Counted from the first letter of the stretch, positions 26,579 to 35,245 are shown. The stretch is DNA of 64,000 nt from JAIBJN01 sp963748205 (GCA_963748205.1 CAVVIB010000022.1:62001-126000); one strand, 5' to 3'. Notes: generated by a model from the sequence alone, not told the origin. Numbers and translations: made by a program.

Positions 26579-28083
26579 CCGAGGTCGCCGAGAACCCGCT
26601 CCTCGAAGGCCTCCGCATGCGGCGGCCGCCGGAGCCGTGCGCCATGACGATCTTCGGCGCCACCGGCGATCTCACGCAGCGCAAGATCATGCCCGCCCTC
26701 TACGCGCTCGCTTTCCGCCACCTGCTGCCCGAGAGCTTCGGCGTCGTGGGCGTCTCCAGGACCGAGATGACGGACGAGGAGTTCCGGGAGCGCATGCGCC
26801 AGGCCGTGATCGAGCACGCCCGCGACGAGTTCAGCACCGAGATCTGGGAGACGCTCGCCGGCGGGATGCACTACGTCTCGGCGAACTTCGGGTTCGAGGG
26901 AGGCGAGGAGGAGCTCGTGGCCGCGCTCCACGACCTCGACGAGACGCGCGGCTGCGCGGGCAACCGCATCTTCTACCTGGCCGTCCCGCCCGAGGCCTTC
27001 GACGACATCGTCACGGCGATGGGCCGCAACCGCCCTGCCACGGGCTGGACGCGCCTCGTCGTCGAGAAGCCCTTCGGGTACGACCTGACGAGCGCCCAGG
27101 AGCTGAACGAGCTTCTACGCACCTACTACGACGAGAACGAGATCTTCCGCATCGACCACTACCTGGGCAAGGAGACCGTCCAGAACATGCTGGTCCTGCG
27201 GTTTGCGAACGGCATCTTCGAGCCGATCTGGAACCGCCAGTTCATCGACCACGTGCAGATCACCGTGGGCGAGTCGCTTGGCATCGAGGGGCGCGCGGGG
27301 TTCTACGAGAAGGCCGGTGCAATCCGGGACGTGGTGCAGAACCACATGCTCCAGCTCGTCGCGCTCACCGCGATGGAGCCGCCCATCGACTTCGCCGCCG
27401 AGTCGGTCCGCAACGAGAAGGTCAAGGTCCTCAAGGCGCTGCACACCCCCGGCCCGAAGCACGTCGTGCGCGGCCAGTACGGCAGCGGCTACATCGAGGG
27501 CGAGGAGGTGCCCGGGTACCGCGAGGAGGCCAACGTCGCGGCGGACTCGCTGACCGAGACCTACGTCGCCGCCAAGCTCTACGTGGACAACTGGCGCTGG
27601 GCCGATACGCCGTTCTACATCCGTACGGGCAAGCGCCTGCCGAAGCGCGAGACGACGATCGCGATCCAGTTCAAGCGCGCTCCGCACCCGCCCTTCGAGG
27701 CCGACCTCGAGTCGCCGTTGCGCCCGAACGTCCTCCTGATCCACATCCAGCCCGACGAGGGCATCTCGCTCGCCATCGGCGCCAAGGTGCCTGGGCAGGG
27801 GCTGTCGATCCGCACCGTCCACATGGACTTCGTCTACGGCGGTGCGTTCCGCATAGGGCTGCCGGAGGCGTACGAGCGCCTGATCCTCGACTGCCTGCTC
27901 GGCGACGCAACGCTCTTCACGCGCGCGGACGAGGTCGAGGAGCAGTGGGCGATCGTCGACGCCATGGTCGCGCCGTGGCGCCGCGACCGACCGCACTTCC
28001 CGAACTACGCGGCGGGCACGTGGGGGCCGGCCGCGGCCGACGAGCTCCTGCACCGCGACGGCCGCTCCTGGCGGAGGCACTGA
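26575..28083 (+). CDS. zwf: Glucose-6-phosphate 1-dehydrogenase
   Basis: Entry enzyme of the oxidative pentose-phosphate pathway, 502 aa, reducing NADP(+) or a deazaflavin analogue. Nucleotide motif IFGATGDLTQRKIMPAL; EKPFGYDL; active-site RIDHYLGKETVQN with the catalytic His; C-terminal FYIRTGKRLPKR. The start is GTG 26575, overlapping the gnd stop. opcA follows two bases after the stop; in actinobacteria OpcA promotes assembly or activity of this enzyme. Confidence 0.96.
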   Translation: MTEVAENPLLEGLRMRRPPEPCAMTIFGATGDLTQRKIMPALYALAFRHLLPESFGVVGVSRTEMTDEEFRERMRQAVIEHARDEFSTEIWETLAGGMHYVSANFGFEGGEEELVAALHDLDETRGCAGNRIFYLAVPPEAFDDIVTAMGRNRPATGWTRLVVEKPFGYDLTSAQELNELLRTYYDENEIFRIDHYLGKETVQNMLVLRFANGIFEPIWNRQFIDHVQITVGESLGIEGRAGFYEKAGAIRDVVQNHMLQLVALTAMEPPIDFAAESVRNEKVKVLKALHTPGPKHVVRGQYGSGYIEGEEVPGYREEANVAADSLTETYVAAKLYVDNWRWADTPFYIRTGKRLPKRETTIAIQFKRAPHPPFEADLESPLRPNVLLIHIQPDEGISLAIGAKVPGQGLSIRTVHMDFVYGGAFRIGLPEAYERLILDCLLGDATLFTRADEVEEQWAIVDAMVAPWRRDRPHFPNYAAGTWGPAAADELLHRDGRSWRRH

Positions 28084-28085
28084 CC

Positions 28086-28958
28086 GTGGCCGTTGCGTTG
28101 AGCAGCATCCGCGAGATCGAGCACGAGCTCGGCCAGCTCCGCGACGCCTCGACGGCCCCCGGCGCCGCTCCGCTCCTGCGCACGAGCGTGATGACGCACA
28201 TCGCCTGGGTGCCCGAGCGCTGGGCCGAGCAGGCCCGCGAGACGCTCCTCGGCCTGGCCGAGCGCCATCCCTCGAGGACGATCCTCCTCTTCCCGTGCCC
28301 GGACGAGGACGACGACGTGCTCGAGGGCGAGGTCGACTTCCGGTGCTTCGTCCGCGGCGGCCACGAGAAGGAGATCTGCTCCGAGGTCATCTCGATCCGC
28401 CTGTGCGGGAGCCGCTCCGCCGCCCCCGCCAGCGTCGTCGTGCCGCTCCTCGTCCCGGACCTGCCCGTCTTCCTGCGCTGGCGCGGGCCGCTGCCGTTCG
28501 GTGCGCAGGAGCTCGAGCAGATGGTCGACGTCGTCGACCGCCTCGTCGTCGACTCGCGCGAATGGGCGGACGTGCGCGGCGACCTCGCACGGCTGCCGGA
28601 CTTGTTCCACCGCCTGGCCGTGTCCGACATCGCCTGGGGGCGGACGCTTCCGTGGCGGGCAGGGGTCGCCGACCTCTGGCCGGACGTGCGCGACGCGGCC
28701 GTCCTGCGCGTGGCCGGCCCCGAACCCGAGGCGTTCCTCCTTCAGGGCTGGCTCTCCGGCCGGCTCGGCCACGAGGTGCGGCTCGAGCACGAGCCCGCGG
28801 GGGAGGTCGAGCTCGTCGAGGTGGACGGGCGCGAGGCCCGGATCGGACGCGTGGAGCCGCAGACGTCGAGCGACCTGCTGTCCGAGGAGCTCGAGGTGTT
28901 CGGACACGACCGGATCTACGAGGAGGCCGTACGCAGCTTCTCGTCGGATCCGACCTAG
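28086..28958 (+). CDS. opcA: Glucose-6-phosphate dehydrogenase assembly protein OpcA
   Basis: Accessory subunit of Zwf known from actinobacteria and cyanobacteria, 290 aa. LRTSVMTHIAWVPERWAE, SRTILLFPCPD and LVPDLPVFLRWRGPLPF are the conserved blocks, the last being the most diagnostic, and ISDIAWGR-like SDIAWGRTLPW follows. No catalytic motif is expected. The GTG at 28086 is two bases after the zwf stop. The 3' end overlaps the probable beginning of pgl. Position between zwf and pgl agrees with the family. Confidence 0.9.
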   Translation: MAVALSSIREIEHELGQLRDASTAPGAAPLLRTSVMTHIAWVPERWAEQARETLLGLAERHPSRTILLFPCPDEDDDVLEGEVDFRCFVRGGHEKEICSEVISIRLCGSRSAAPASVVVPLLVPDLPVFLRWRGPLPFGAQELEQMVDVVDRLVVDSREWADVRGDLARLPDLFHRLAVSDIAWGRTLPWRAGVADLWPDVRDAAVLRVAGPEPEAFLLQGWLSGRLGHEVRLEHEPAGEVELVEVDGREARIGRVEPQTSSDLLSEELEVFGHDRIYEEAVRSFSSDPT

Positions 28959-29554
28959 CCGAGCTCGCCGCCGGCTGGATCGCGGAGCGGTCGCGTGAGC
29001 ACAGCCCGTTCCGCATCGCCCTGACGGGCGGGTCGACTCCGCGCGCCGTCTACGAGCGGCTCGCCGGGATGGAGCTCGACTGGCCGTCATGGCACGTCTG
29101 GTGGAGCGACGAGCGCCTGGTGCCGCCCGACCATCCGGACTCGAACGAACGGATGGCACGGGAGGCCCTTCTCTCCCGCGTGCCGGTCCCGGAGGACCAG
29201 ATCCACCCGCTCCGGTCGCTGGACGTGCCGCTCCCGGACGAGTTCGACCTGGTGCTCCTCGGCGTCGGCCACGACGGCCACACGGCCTCGCTCTACCCCG
29301 GGCACGACCAGGAGCTCGCCGACCCCGGCCCGCTCGTCCACGTCCCGGTGCCGGGCCTCGAGCCTCCGCACCCGCGGATCACGTTCGCGCTCCCGTACAT
29401 CAACGCCCAGCCGCTGGTCGCGCTCATCGTCGGCGGCGAGGACAAGCACGAGATCGTGGGCCGCATCCTCGCCGGTGACGAGTCGCTCCCGGCCGCCCGC
29501 GTGCGCGCCCGGGAGACGGACCTCCTCACGGACGAGGCAGCCGCGCCGAAGTAA
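28928..29554 (+). CDS. pgl: 6-phosphogluconolactonase (start uncertain)
   Basis: Hydrolyses 6-phosphogluconolactone, closing the oxidative branch begun by Zwf; about 207 aa. Family motifs are IALTGGSTPRAVYERLA, WSDERLVPPDHPDSNERM and LLGVGHDGHTASLYPGH. The frame has no ATG, GTG or TTG at the expected N-terminus (near QLLVGSDLAEL, from about 28937) and stays open far upstream inside opcA. Either a rare start codon is used or a base is wrong nearby. The start given is a nominal boundary. Last gene of the operon. Confidence 0.85.
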   Translation, partial: RTQLLVGSDLAELAAGWIAERSREHSPFRIALTGGSTPRAVYERLAGMELDWPSWHVWWSDERLVPPDHPDSNERMAREALLSRVPVPEDQIHPLRSLDVPLPDEFDLVLLGVGHDGHTASLYPGHDQELADPGPLVHVPVPGLEPPHPRITFALPYINAQPLVALIVGGEDKHEIVGRILAGDESLPAARVRARETDLLTDEAAAPK

Positions 29555-29567
29555 CACTTTGTTACTT
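29549..29567. terminator. Bidirectional hairpin between pgl and amidase
   Basis: AAGTAAC-ACTTT-GTTACTT contains the stop codons of both convergent genes and has a seven-base stem. Confidence 0.5.
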
Positions 29568-30671
29568 GCGCTCGAGGGCGGCTTCGATCGTCTCCCCGAC
29601 GGCGAGCACGAGCGCGTCGTCGCCCGGGCGGGCGGCGATCTGGAGCGAGGCAGGGAGCCCGTTCTCTGCCCGGCCGCACTGGAGCGCGAGCGCGGGCCAG
29701 CCCAGGGCGTTGAAGGGGCGGGTGAGGGAGATCATCCGCTCGCGCAGCGCGAGGTCGCCGATCCCGACATGCGGAGCGACCATCGGCATCGTCGGCGTGA
29801 GCAGGACGTCGAAGCCGTCGAGGGCCTGGAGGGCGCGCTCCCTGTAGGCCTCTCGCTCGGCGAGCGAGGCCGCGACCTCCGCCTCACCCACGGCGAACGC
29901 CGCCTCCAGCTTGCGCCGGACGTTCTCGCCGTAGAGGTCGGCGTGCTGGGCGAAGAGCTCGCGGTGCACCTCCGCCGCCTCGACCTGGAAGGCGGGGTTG
30001 AGGTCGCCCGGCAGCGGGAAGTCGACGTGCGCGACATCGGGGAAGAGGGCGGCTGACTCCTCCACCCGGGCCTGCACGAGCGGCTCCGCGAGCTCGGTCC
30101 ACGCCAGTGCGACGCGCAGGTCGCCGGTCTCCCGGTTCTCGAGCCCCACGAGCGCCCTCATCATCGCGGTGCACGCGGCAACCGAGCGCGCCATCGGCCC
30201 GACCGTGTCGAAGCTCGGCGCGAGCGGGAAGACGCCGTCGGCCGGCACGAGGCCCCACGTCGGCTTGAAGCCGACGACCCCGCAGCACGCCGCGGGGAGG
30301 CGGATCGACCCGGCGCTGTCCGTTCCGAGGGCGGCCTCGCAGAGCCCGGCGGCGAGCGCCGCGCCGTTGCCGCCGCTCGAGCCTCCCGGGATCCGCTGGG
30401 GATCGAGCGGGTTGACGACGGCGCCGTAGTGCGGGTTGTCCGACGTGATGCCGTAGGCGAGCTCGTGGAGGTTTGTCTTCCCGACGACGGCATAGCCGGC
30501 CTCCTCGAGCGCCGTCACGCAGGGCGCCGACCGCTCGGGAACGTGGTCGCGGTAGATCGCGGACCCGTAGGTCGTGACGAGGCCCGCGGTGTCGATCAGG
30601 TCCTTGACGGCGAGCGCGATCCCGTCCGGCCGCTCCTCCGGAACCGCGAGGAACGCCCGGTAGGGGTCAGC
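29562..30671 (-). CDS. Amidase signature family protein (N-terminus uncertain)
   Basis: Serine hydrolase of the amidase-signature fold; substrate unknown. The Ser-cisSer-Lys triad is present: Lys in IALAVKDLIDTAG, cis-Ser in IPGGSSGGNGAAL and nucleophile Ser in GTDSAGSIRLPAACC. About 370 aa are open, beginning near ADPYRAFLAV, but no ATG, GTG or TTG occurs before the catalytic Lys, and a stop lies ten codons upstream. A one-base error at the junction or a rare start is likely. The first start in frame, GTG at 30518, would remove the Lys. The gene directly follows the 38-aa membrane protein of the oxidase operon. Confidence 0.82.
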   Translation of the reverse strand, partial: ADPYRAFLAVPEERPDGIALAVKDLIDTAGLVTTYGSAIYRDHVPERSAPCVTALEEAGYAVVGKTNLHELAYGITSDNPHYGAVVNPLDPQRIPGGSSGGNGAALAAGLCEAALGTDSAGSIRLPAACCGVVGFKPTWGLVPADGVFPLAPSFDTVGPMARSVAACTAMMRALVGLENRETGDLRVALAWTELAEPLVQARVEESAALFPDVAHVDFPLPGDLNPAFQVEAAEVHRELFAQHADLYGENVRRKLEAAFAVGEAEVAASLAEREAYRERALQALDGFDVLLTPTMPMVAPHVGIGDLALRERMISLTRPFNALGWPALALQCGRAENGLPASLQIAARPGDDALVLAVGETIEAALERK

Positions 30672-30783
30672 CGACCGCGTCGTAGATCACCGCGACGGCG
30701 AACGAGCCGGCCAGGAGGATCAGCGAGATCCCGAGCAGGATCAGGCCGAGCTTGAGGTTCTTCCGGCTCAGCTCGGGATCCAT
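30667..30783 (-). CDS. Small single-pass membrane protein in oxidase operon
   Basis: 38-aa protein: a short polar head (MDPELSRKNLKLG) followed by one hydrophobic helix (about residues 14-33). Its ATG overlaps the ctaB stop (ATGA), the best evidence that it is translated. Small one-helix proteins often accompany heme-copper oxidase genes as assembly or stabilising subunits, so a role with the oxidase is likely but unproven. Confidence 0.65.
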   Translation of the reverse strand: MDPELSRKNLKLGLILLGISLILLAGSFAVAVIYDAVG

Positions 30784-31988
30784 CAGCCGATCACCACCGG
30801 GTCGATCGCCATGGCGACGAAGAGCAGCGCGAGGTACGCGAGCGAGTAGCTGAACAGCCGCCGGGCCCGGGCCGGCGTCGTCTGCCGCTGGAGGGCGAGC
30901 GCGAGGCCGATGAAGACGAGCCCGAGGAGGAGCGCGGACACGAGGTAGACCGCGCCGAGCGTTCGCCCGAGGACGGGCAGGAGCGTGATCGCGACGAGGA
31001 CGAACGAGTAGATGACGATCTGGCGCGTCGTCTCGCGCTCGCCGCGCACCACCGGCAGCATCGGGATGCCCGCCTCGGCGTAGTCGCGCTTGATGAGCAG
31101 CGCGAGCGCCCAGAAGTGCGGCGGCGTCCAGAAGAAGACGATCAGGAAGAGCGCCAGGGCGACGAGCGTCAGGTTGCCGGTCGCCGCCGAGTACCCCACG
31201 AGCGGCGGGACGGCGCCCGCGGCGCCGCCGATGACGATGTTCTGCGGGGTCGTCCGCTTCAGCCAGCGCGTGTAAACGAGGACGTAGAACAGGTTCCCGG
31301 CCAGCGCGAGGAGGGCCGCGAGCACGTTCACGAACGAGGTCAGCACGACGTAGGAGAGCGCCGAGAGGGCTAGCCCGAACTCGACCGCCCGCTCCGGCGG
31401 CACCCGGCCGGCCGCGACGGGGCGGCTGGCGGTCCGCTTCATGTGCGTATCGATGTCGCGGTCGAGGACGTGGTTGAGCGCGCTGGCGCCGCCGCAGGCG
31501 AGCGCGAGGCCGCCGAGCGTGGCCAGCGCGAGGCCCGCGGAGGGCAGCCCTCCCGCGCCGACGATCATCCCGCCCGCCCCGGTGATCAGGAGCAGCACCA
31601 TGATCCGCGGCTTCGTGAGCGTCACGTAGTCGCGCCACGAGCCCATGGGGACGCGCGTTCCCCCGCGGAAGCAGATCGCCGTGGCCACCGACGCCGCGGC
31701 CAGCGCGGCTGCGCCGAGCGTGACATGGAGCCACGCGGGCGCCCCGGCGAGCGCGGCGAGGCCGGCGCCCGCGAAGAGGGCGAACGACGTCGCGGCCGAG
31801 ACGAGGAGCTCGGGCCGGTCGGGGTGCGCGAGACGCGCGGCGAGCACGGTCGCCGCGAGAAGCGCAAGGGTCACGTGCGCGGCGACGTCGTGGGCGAGCC
31901 CCCACGCGCCGGTGGCGACCACGACCGCCACGCCGGCGGTGCCGGCGAGCGCCGTGAGGCGGAGCCAGGGCCCGGGCTGAGCGCTCAT
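30783..31988 (-). CDS. ctaB: Protoheme IX farnesyltransferase (heme O synthase) with half-CtaA-like N-terminus
   Basis: Polytopic prenyltransferase making heme O for the oxidase encoded upstream, 401 aa. The CtaB part begins near residue 115 (SWRDYVTLTKPRIM) and has the Asp-rich motif NHVLDRDIDTHMKRT and the second conserved YTRWLKRTTPQNI. The first 105 residues form four extra helices with His38 and His88 placed as in one half of heme A synthase (CtaA). CtaB proteins are normally near 300 aa, so this looks like a half-CtaA/CtaB fusion. The ATG at 31988 overlaps the ctaD stop. Confidence 0.9.
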   Translation of the reverse strand: MSAQPGPWLRLTALAGTAGVAVVVATGAWGLAHDVAAHVTLALLAATVLAARLAHPDRPELLVSAATSFALFAGAGLAALAGAPAWLHVTLGAAALAAASVATAICFRGGTRVPMGSWRDYVTLTKPRIMVLLLITGAGGMIVGAGGLPSAGLALATLGGLALACGGASALNHVLDRDIDTHMKRTASRPVAAGRVPPERAVEFGLALSALSYVVLTSFVNVLAALLALAGNLFYVLVYTRWLKRTTPQNIVIGGAAGAVPPLVGYSAATGNLTLVALALFLIVFFWTPPHFWALALLIKRDYAEAGIPMLPVVRGERETTRQIVIYSFVLVAITLLPVLGRTLGAVYLVSALLLGLVFIGLALALQRQTTPARARRLFSYSLAYLALLFVAMAIDPVVIG

Positions 31989-33616
31989 TCCCGCAGCCCT
32001 CCGATCCGCCGACGCAGGTCGCGCAGCGGCCGCGGGCTCGACACGTAGGGCACCTTGTCGAAGTTGTAGGCCGGCGGCGGCGAGCTCGTGTACCACTCGA
32101 GCGTGTCCGCGCGCCATGGGTCGTTGCCGACGCGCGGCCCGCTGCGCCAGCTCTTCGTCGCGTTGAAGAGGAAGATCAGGAGCGAGATCGCCATGAGGAA
32201 TGACCCGAGCGTCGAGATGAGGTTGTACCACTCGAAGAGCCCGCCCCGGTCGTACGTGTAGACGCGCCGCGGCATCCCCATCAGCCCGAGCATGTGCTGC
32301 GGGAGGAAGGCGGCATTGAAGCCGACGAACATGAGCCAGAAATGGATCTTGGCGAGCCGCTCGTCGTACATCCGGCCGGTGATCTTCGGGAACCAGTAGT
32401 AGGTCCCCGCGAAGATCCCGAAGACGGTCCCGCCGAAGAGCACGTAGTGGAAGTGCGCGACGACGTAGTACGAGTCGTGCACGGCGTAGTCCACCGGGTA
32501 GGCGGCGAGCATGATCCCGGAGAGGCCGCCCATCGTGAAGAGTGCGATGAAGCCCAGACAGAAGAGAAGCGGCGCCTGGAGCCACAGGCTGCCGCGCCAG
32601 AGCGTCGCGAGCCAGTTGAAGATCTTGATCGCAGTCGGCACGGCGACCGCGAACGACGTGACCATGAACCACGCCTGGAGCGGGCTCCGCCATCCCGACC
32701 GTGAACATGTGGTGCGCCCAGACGAGCATGCTCGCGAAGGCGATGCCGATCGTCGAGAAGGCGATCGCCTTGTAGCCGAAGATCGGTTTCCGCGAGAAGA
32801 CGGGGATGATCTCGGAGAGCATCCCCATCGCGGGCAGCACCATGATGTAGACCTCGGGGTGGCCGAAGAACCAGAACATGTGCTGCCACAGCAGCGCTCC
32901 TTGCCGGCCCTCGAAGAAGGACGTCGACGCCCTGGCGGTCGAGGAGGAGCATCGTCACGGCCGCCGAGATGGCCGGCAGGACGAGGACGAGCAGCACCGC
33001 GTAGGCCTCGATCGACCAGACGAAGAGCGGGATGCGCATCCAGGTCATGCCCGGCGTGCGCATGTTGTGGATCGTGACGATGAAGTTGATCGCGCCCGCG
33101 AGCGAGGACAGCGAGGTCAGGTGGAGGCCGAGGATCCAGAAGTCCTGGCCGGTCGTCGGGCTGAACTCGTCCGTCGAGAGCGGCGAGTAGGCGGTCCAGC
33201 CCGGAGCTCGCCGCGCCGCCGTCGGCGAAGAAGCTCGAGAGCATGACGAGGCCGCCGAGCAGGAAGAGCCAGTAGGAGAGCGCGTTCAGGCGCGGGAAGG
33301 CCATGTCCTGCGCGCCGATCATGAGCGGGACGAGGTAGTTGGCGAAGCCCGCGAGGATCGGGACGACGAAGAGGAAGATCATCGCCGTCCCGTGCATCGT
33401 GAAGAGCTGGTTGTAGTCGTTCCGCGTGATGAAGTCCTGCTCCGCCTGGGCGAGCTGGCTGCGCATGAGGAGCGCCATCAGCCCGGCCGCGAAGAAGAAG
33501 AAGAACGACGTGACGAGGTAGAGGATCCCGATCCGCTTGTGGTCGACCGTCGTCAGCCAGCTGGTGACACGGCCTTCGCGCCAGGTGGGGGCGACGGTCT
33601 CGGTGCGGACGGCCAC
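31985..33616 (-). CDS. ctaD: Cytochrome c oxidase subunit I (three frameshifts in sequence)
   Basis: Catalytic heme-copper subunit with 12 helices, about 540 aa. Conserved pieces occur in three frames: TMHGTAMIFLFVVP, the CuB/heme segment WFFGHPEVYI, HHMFTVGM, and AHFHYVLFGG with the heme ligands, followed by a long normal C-terminus. Single-base insertions near 33201, 32930 and 32690 explain all changes; at the first, removing one G from CCGGGCTGG restores SSGWTAYSP. All essential His ligands survive, so the real gene is presumably intact. GTG 33616 abuts the ctaC stop. Confidence 0.9.
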   Translation of the reverse strand: MAVRTETVAPTWREGRVTSWLTTVDHKRIGILYLVTSFFFFFAAGLMALLMRSQLAQAEQDFITRNDYNQLFTMHGTAMIFLFVVPILAGFANYLVPLMIGAQDMAFPRLNALSYWLFLLGGLVMLSSFFADGGAASSGLDRLLAALDGRVQPDDRPGLLDPRPPPDLAVLARGRDQLHRHDPQHAHAGHDLDAHPALRLVDRGLRGAARPRPAGHLGGRDDAPPRPPGRRRPSSRAGKERCCGSTCSGSSATPRSTSWCCPRWGCSPRSSPSSRGNRSSATRRSPSRRSASPSRACSSGRTTCSRSGWRSPLQAWFMVTSFAVAVPTAIKIFNWLATLWRGSLWLQAPLLFCLGFIALFTMGGLSGIMLAAYPVDYAVHDSYYVVAHFHYVLFGGTVFGIFAGTYYWFPKITGRMYDERLAKIHFWLMFVGFNAAFLPQHMLGLMGMPRRVYTYDRGGLFEWYNLISTLGSFLMAISLLIFLFNATKSWRSGPRVGNDPWRADTLEWYTSSPPPAYNFDKVPYVSSPRPLRDLRRRIGGLRE

Positions 33617-34659
33617 TAGCGCTGATCCTCCTGCCCGTCCTGCTCGGGCTGCTGCGGCTCCGCCAGCCGCTCGTTCGAGCGGATGTAGGCGATGAGCGCC
33701 TGCACCTGGAACGCCGGCCAGCCGCGGCCGACCGGCGGCATGTAGCCGTCGAAGTTCGGGCTTGTCCTGGCCCTCGCTCCAGGAGCGCGGTCAGCGCGGC
33801 CACGTCCACGAGCGTGCCGCTCTTGGCGATCGGCGGGCCGATGTCACCTTCGCCGGCGAGTGCCGTGGCATTTGGCGCAGACGCGCTCCCAGGACTCCCG
33901 GCCGAGGGCGAGCTGCGTCGCGCCGGGCTCGTCCTGGCCGGAGAGCAGGGCAAGCCGGTCGGCGTACTCGGCCTCGGAGACCACCTCCACGCGTGGTCGG
34001 CATGACCGCATGCAGGATCCCGCAGAACTCGGCGCATTGGCCCTCGAACGTTCCCTCTCTGTTGGGCCGGAAGCTGAGCGTCGTTCGTCCTGCCGGGGAT
34101 CGCGTCCCGCTTCCCGGTCATGCTCGGGCACCCACCAGCTGTGGATCACGTCGTAGGAGACGAGCTCGAGCTTGACCGGCCGGTCGACCGGCAGCACGAG
34201 CGTGTCGAGCGAGATCTGCCCGTCCGGGTAGACGTACTCCCAGTAGAACTGGTGCCCCTCGACGCGGATGACGAGCTCGTCCGACCGATCGCCGCCCGTC
34301 GCCTGCACCGCCGAGGAGCGGGCGAGGACGACGATCGCGATCCCCGCGAGGATGATCGCCGGGATGACCGTCCAGATGATCTCGACACGCGTGTTGCCGT
34401 GGATCTGCGGCCCTTCGGCGTCCGGCGGGGTCGGCCCGCGGCGCCGGAAGCGGATGACGAAGAGGATCAGCGCCGTCTCGACGGCGACGAAGACGACCGC
34501 GCAGATCGCGAACACGAACCAGTAGAGCCAGCGGATCGCCTCGCCGCTGTCGCTGCCGGTGGACGGCGGCCCGAAGCCGGGGTCCGCGGCCAGCGCGACC
34601 GGGGCGGCCGCGAGCGCGAGCGCCGCGAGCACGACGATGACGGCGGGCTTCCTCCGCAT
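33616..34659 (-). CDS. ctaC: Cytochrome c oxidase subunit II with fused cytochrome c (several frameshifts)
   Basis: CuA-bearing subunit, about 345 aa when repaired. Signal peptide (about 1-24), two helices (about 45-65 and 90-112), cupredoxin domain with EGHQFYWEYVYPDG and the CuA site QCAEFCGILHAVM, then a c-type cytochrome with CAKCHG and a candidate Met ligand in DGYMPPVGRGWP, as in caa3 oxidases. About six one-base shifts fall between 33750 and 34115, the densest cluster in the window. The protein ends QALIAYIRSNERL...EDQR at a TAG touching the ctaD start. It heads the ctaC-ctaD-ctaB operon; no subunit III gene follows. Confidence 0.87.
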
Positions 34660-34669
34660 GGCCGGTGCG

Positions 34670-34675
34670 ATTCTA
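34670..34675 (-). promoter_or_regulatory. -10 box of the oxidase operon
   Basis: TAGAAT on the minus strand lies ten bases before the ctaC ATG, so the untranslated leader would be very short. Confidence 0.45.
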
Positions 34676-34852
34676 TTCGCCCGTGCGGCGAACTGGGCTT
34701 CGACACGAAAGTCACTCGTTCGGGGGAGTTGAAAATCCCCCGATATGTGGTTCAGTGAGTCCTGACGGGGTACCTCCTCAGCGGCGAGGAGGAGCCCCGG
34801 ATCGGCATCGCTGGAAGCTGGGAGAGGTTTTCGCGCGCCGAGGGGAGCTCAT

Positions 34853-34872
34853 GGGGGAACCCTGTTTCCCCC
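34853..34872. repeat. GGGGGAAC-TTTCCCCC palindrome, copy 1
   Basis: GGGGGAACCCTGTTTCCCCC. A related element, GGGTGAAACCATGTTTCCCCC, occurs at 61321-61341. Confidence 0.45.
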
Positions 34873-34920
34873 ATGTTCCCCGGCTTCCTCGCTCCACTTC
34901 GAGGATCCGGGGGCACGAAC

Positions 34921-34926
34921 TAGGCT
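34921..34926 (+). promoter_or_regulatory. -10 box for leaderless gene 34934
   Basis: TAGGCT ends seven bases before the ATG at 34934, the same arrangement as at 7758 and 35915. Confidence 0.45.
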
Positions 34927-34933
34927 TCGTCGG

Positions 34934-35245
34934 ATGGACGACGCCTGGCTCGTACAGCTCCCACCCGACGCGACGGGGCCGGTCGAGGTCTTCGTGAACG
35001 GCGTGCGGCAGGAGCAGGGGAAGGACTACGTCGTCTCGGGCGGGACGCTGCGCTTCTCCAAGCCGCTCGCGCGCGAGGGCCGGCTCGGCCTCCTGCGCTG
35101 GGCGAGCATGTTCTTCGGCGTCGCCGGCACCTATCGCAGGAACGACTCCGTGGACGTCATCTACGACGTCGGCGGCCGCCGGACGGTCGCGTCCGGCCTG
35201 ACGATCATCCCGCCAGGCGGGCCTGCACAGCCCCCGTCCCCGTGA
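34934..35245 (+). CDS. Small conserved-looking protein of unknown function
   Basis: 103-aa soluble protein I cannot assign. It has alternating hydrophobic strands (VEVFVNGVRQEQGKDYVV, then GGTLRFSKPLAREG), suggesting a small beta-rich fold; there is no signal peptide or metal motif. A -10 box seven bases upstream supports the start. The last 41 bases overlap the convergent thioredoxin-like gene, so the C-terminus (a Pro-rich tail) may be unimportant. Confidence 0.55.
   Translation: MDDAWLVQLPPDATGPVEVFVNGVRQEQGKDYVVSGGTLRFSKPLAREGRLGLLRWASMFFGVAGTYRRNDSVDVIYDVGGRRTVASGLTIIPPGGPAQPPSP

Larger units (their letters stand above)
34676..34933. other. Hairpin-rich intergenic region
   Basis: This 258-bp gap between divergent genes holds no convincing coding frame. 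It contains three strong palindromes: CGGGGGA-8 nt-TCCCCCG (34721-34742), GGGG-TA-CCTCCTC-6 nt-GAGGAGG-AG-CCCC (34767-34798) and CATGGGGGAA-6 nt-TTCCCCCATG (34850-34875). The last resembles the element at 61321-61341. It could encode a structured RNA or hold operators; neither is shown. Confidence 0.45.

Noticed and set aside
31985..33616. Programmed frameshifting or pseudogene status for ctaD
   Set aside because: Three shifts in one gene, each at a short G/C run, with all functional residues kept, match the error pattern seen across the window and not a recoding signal.
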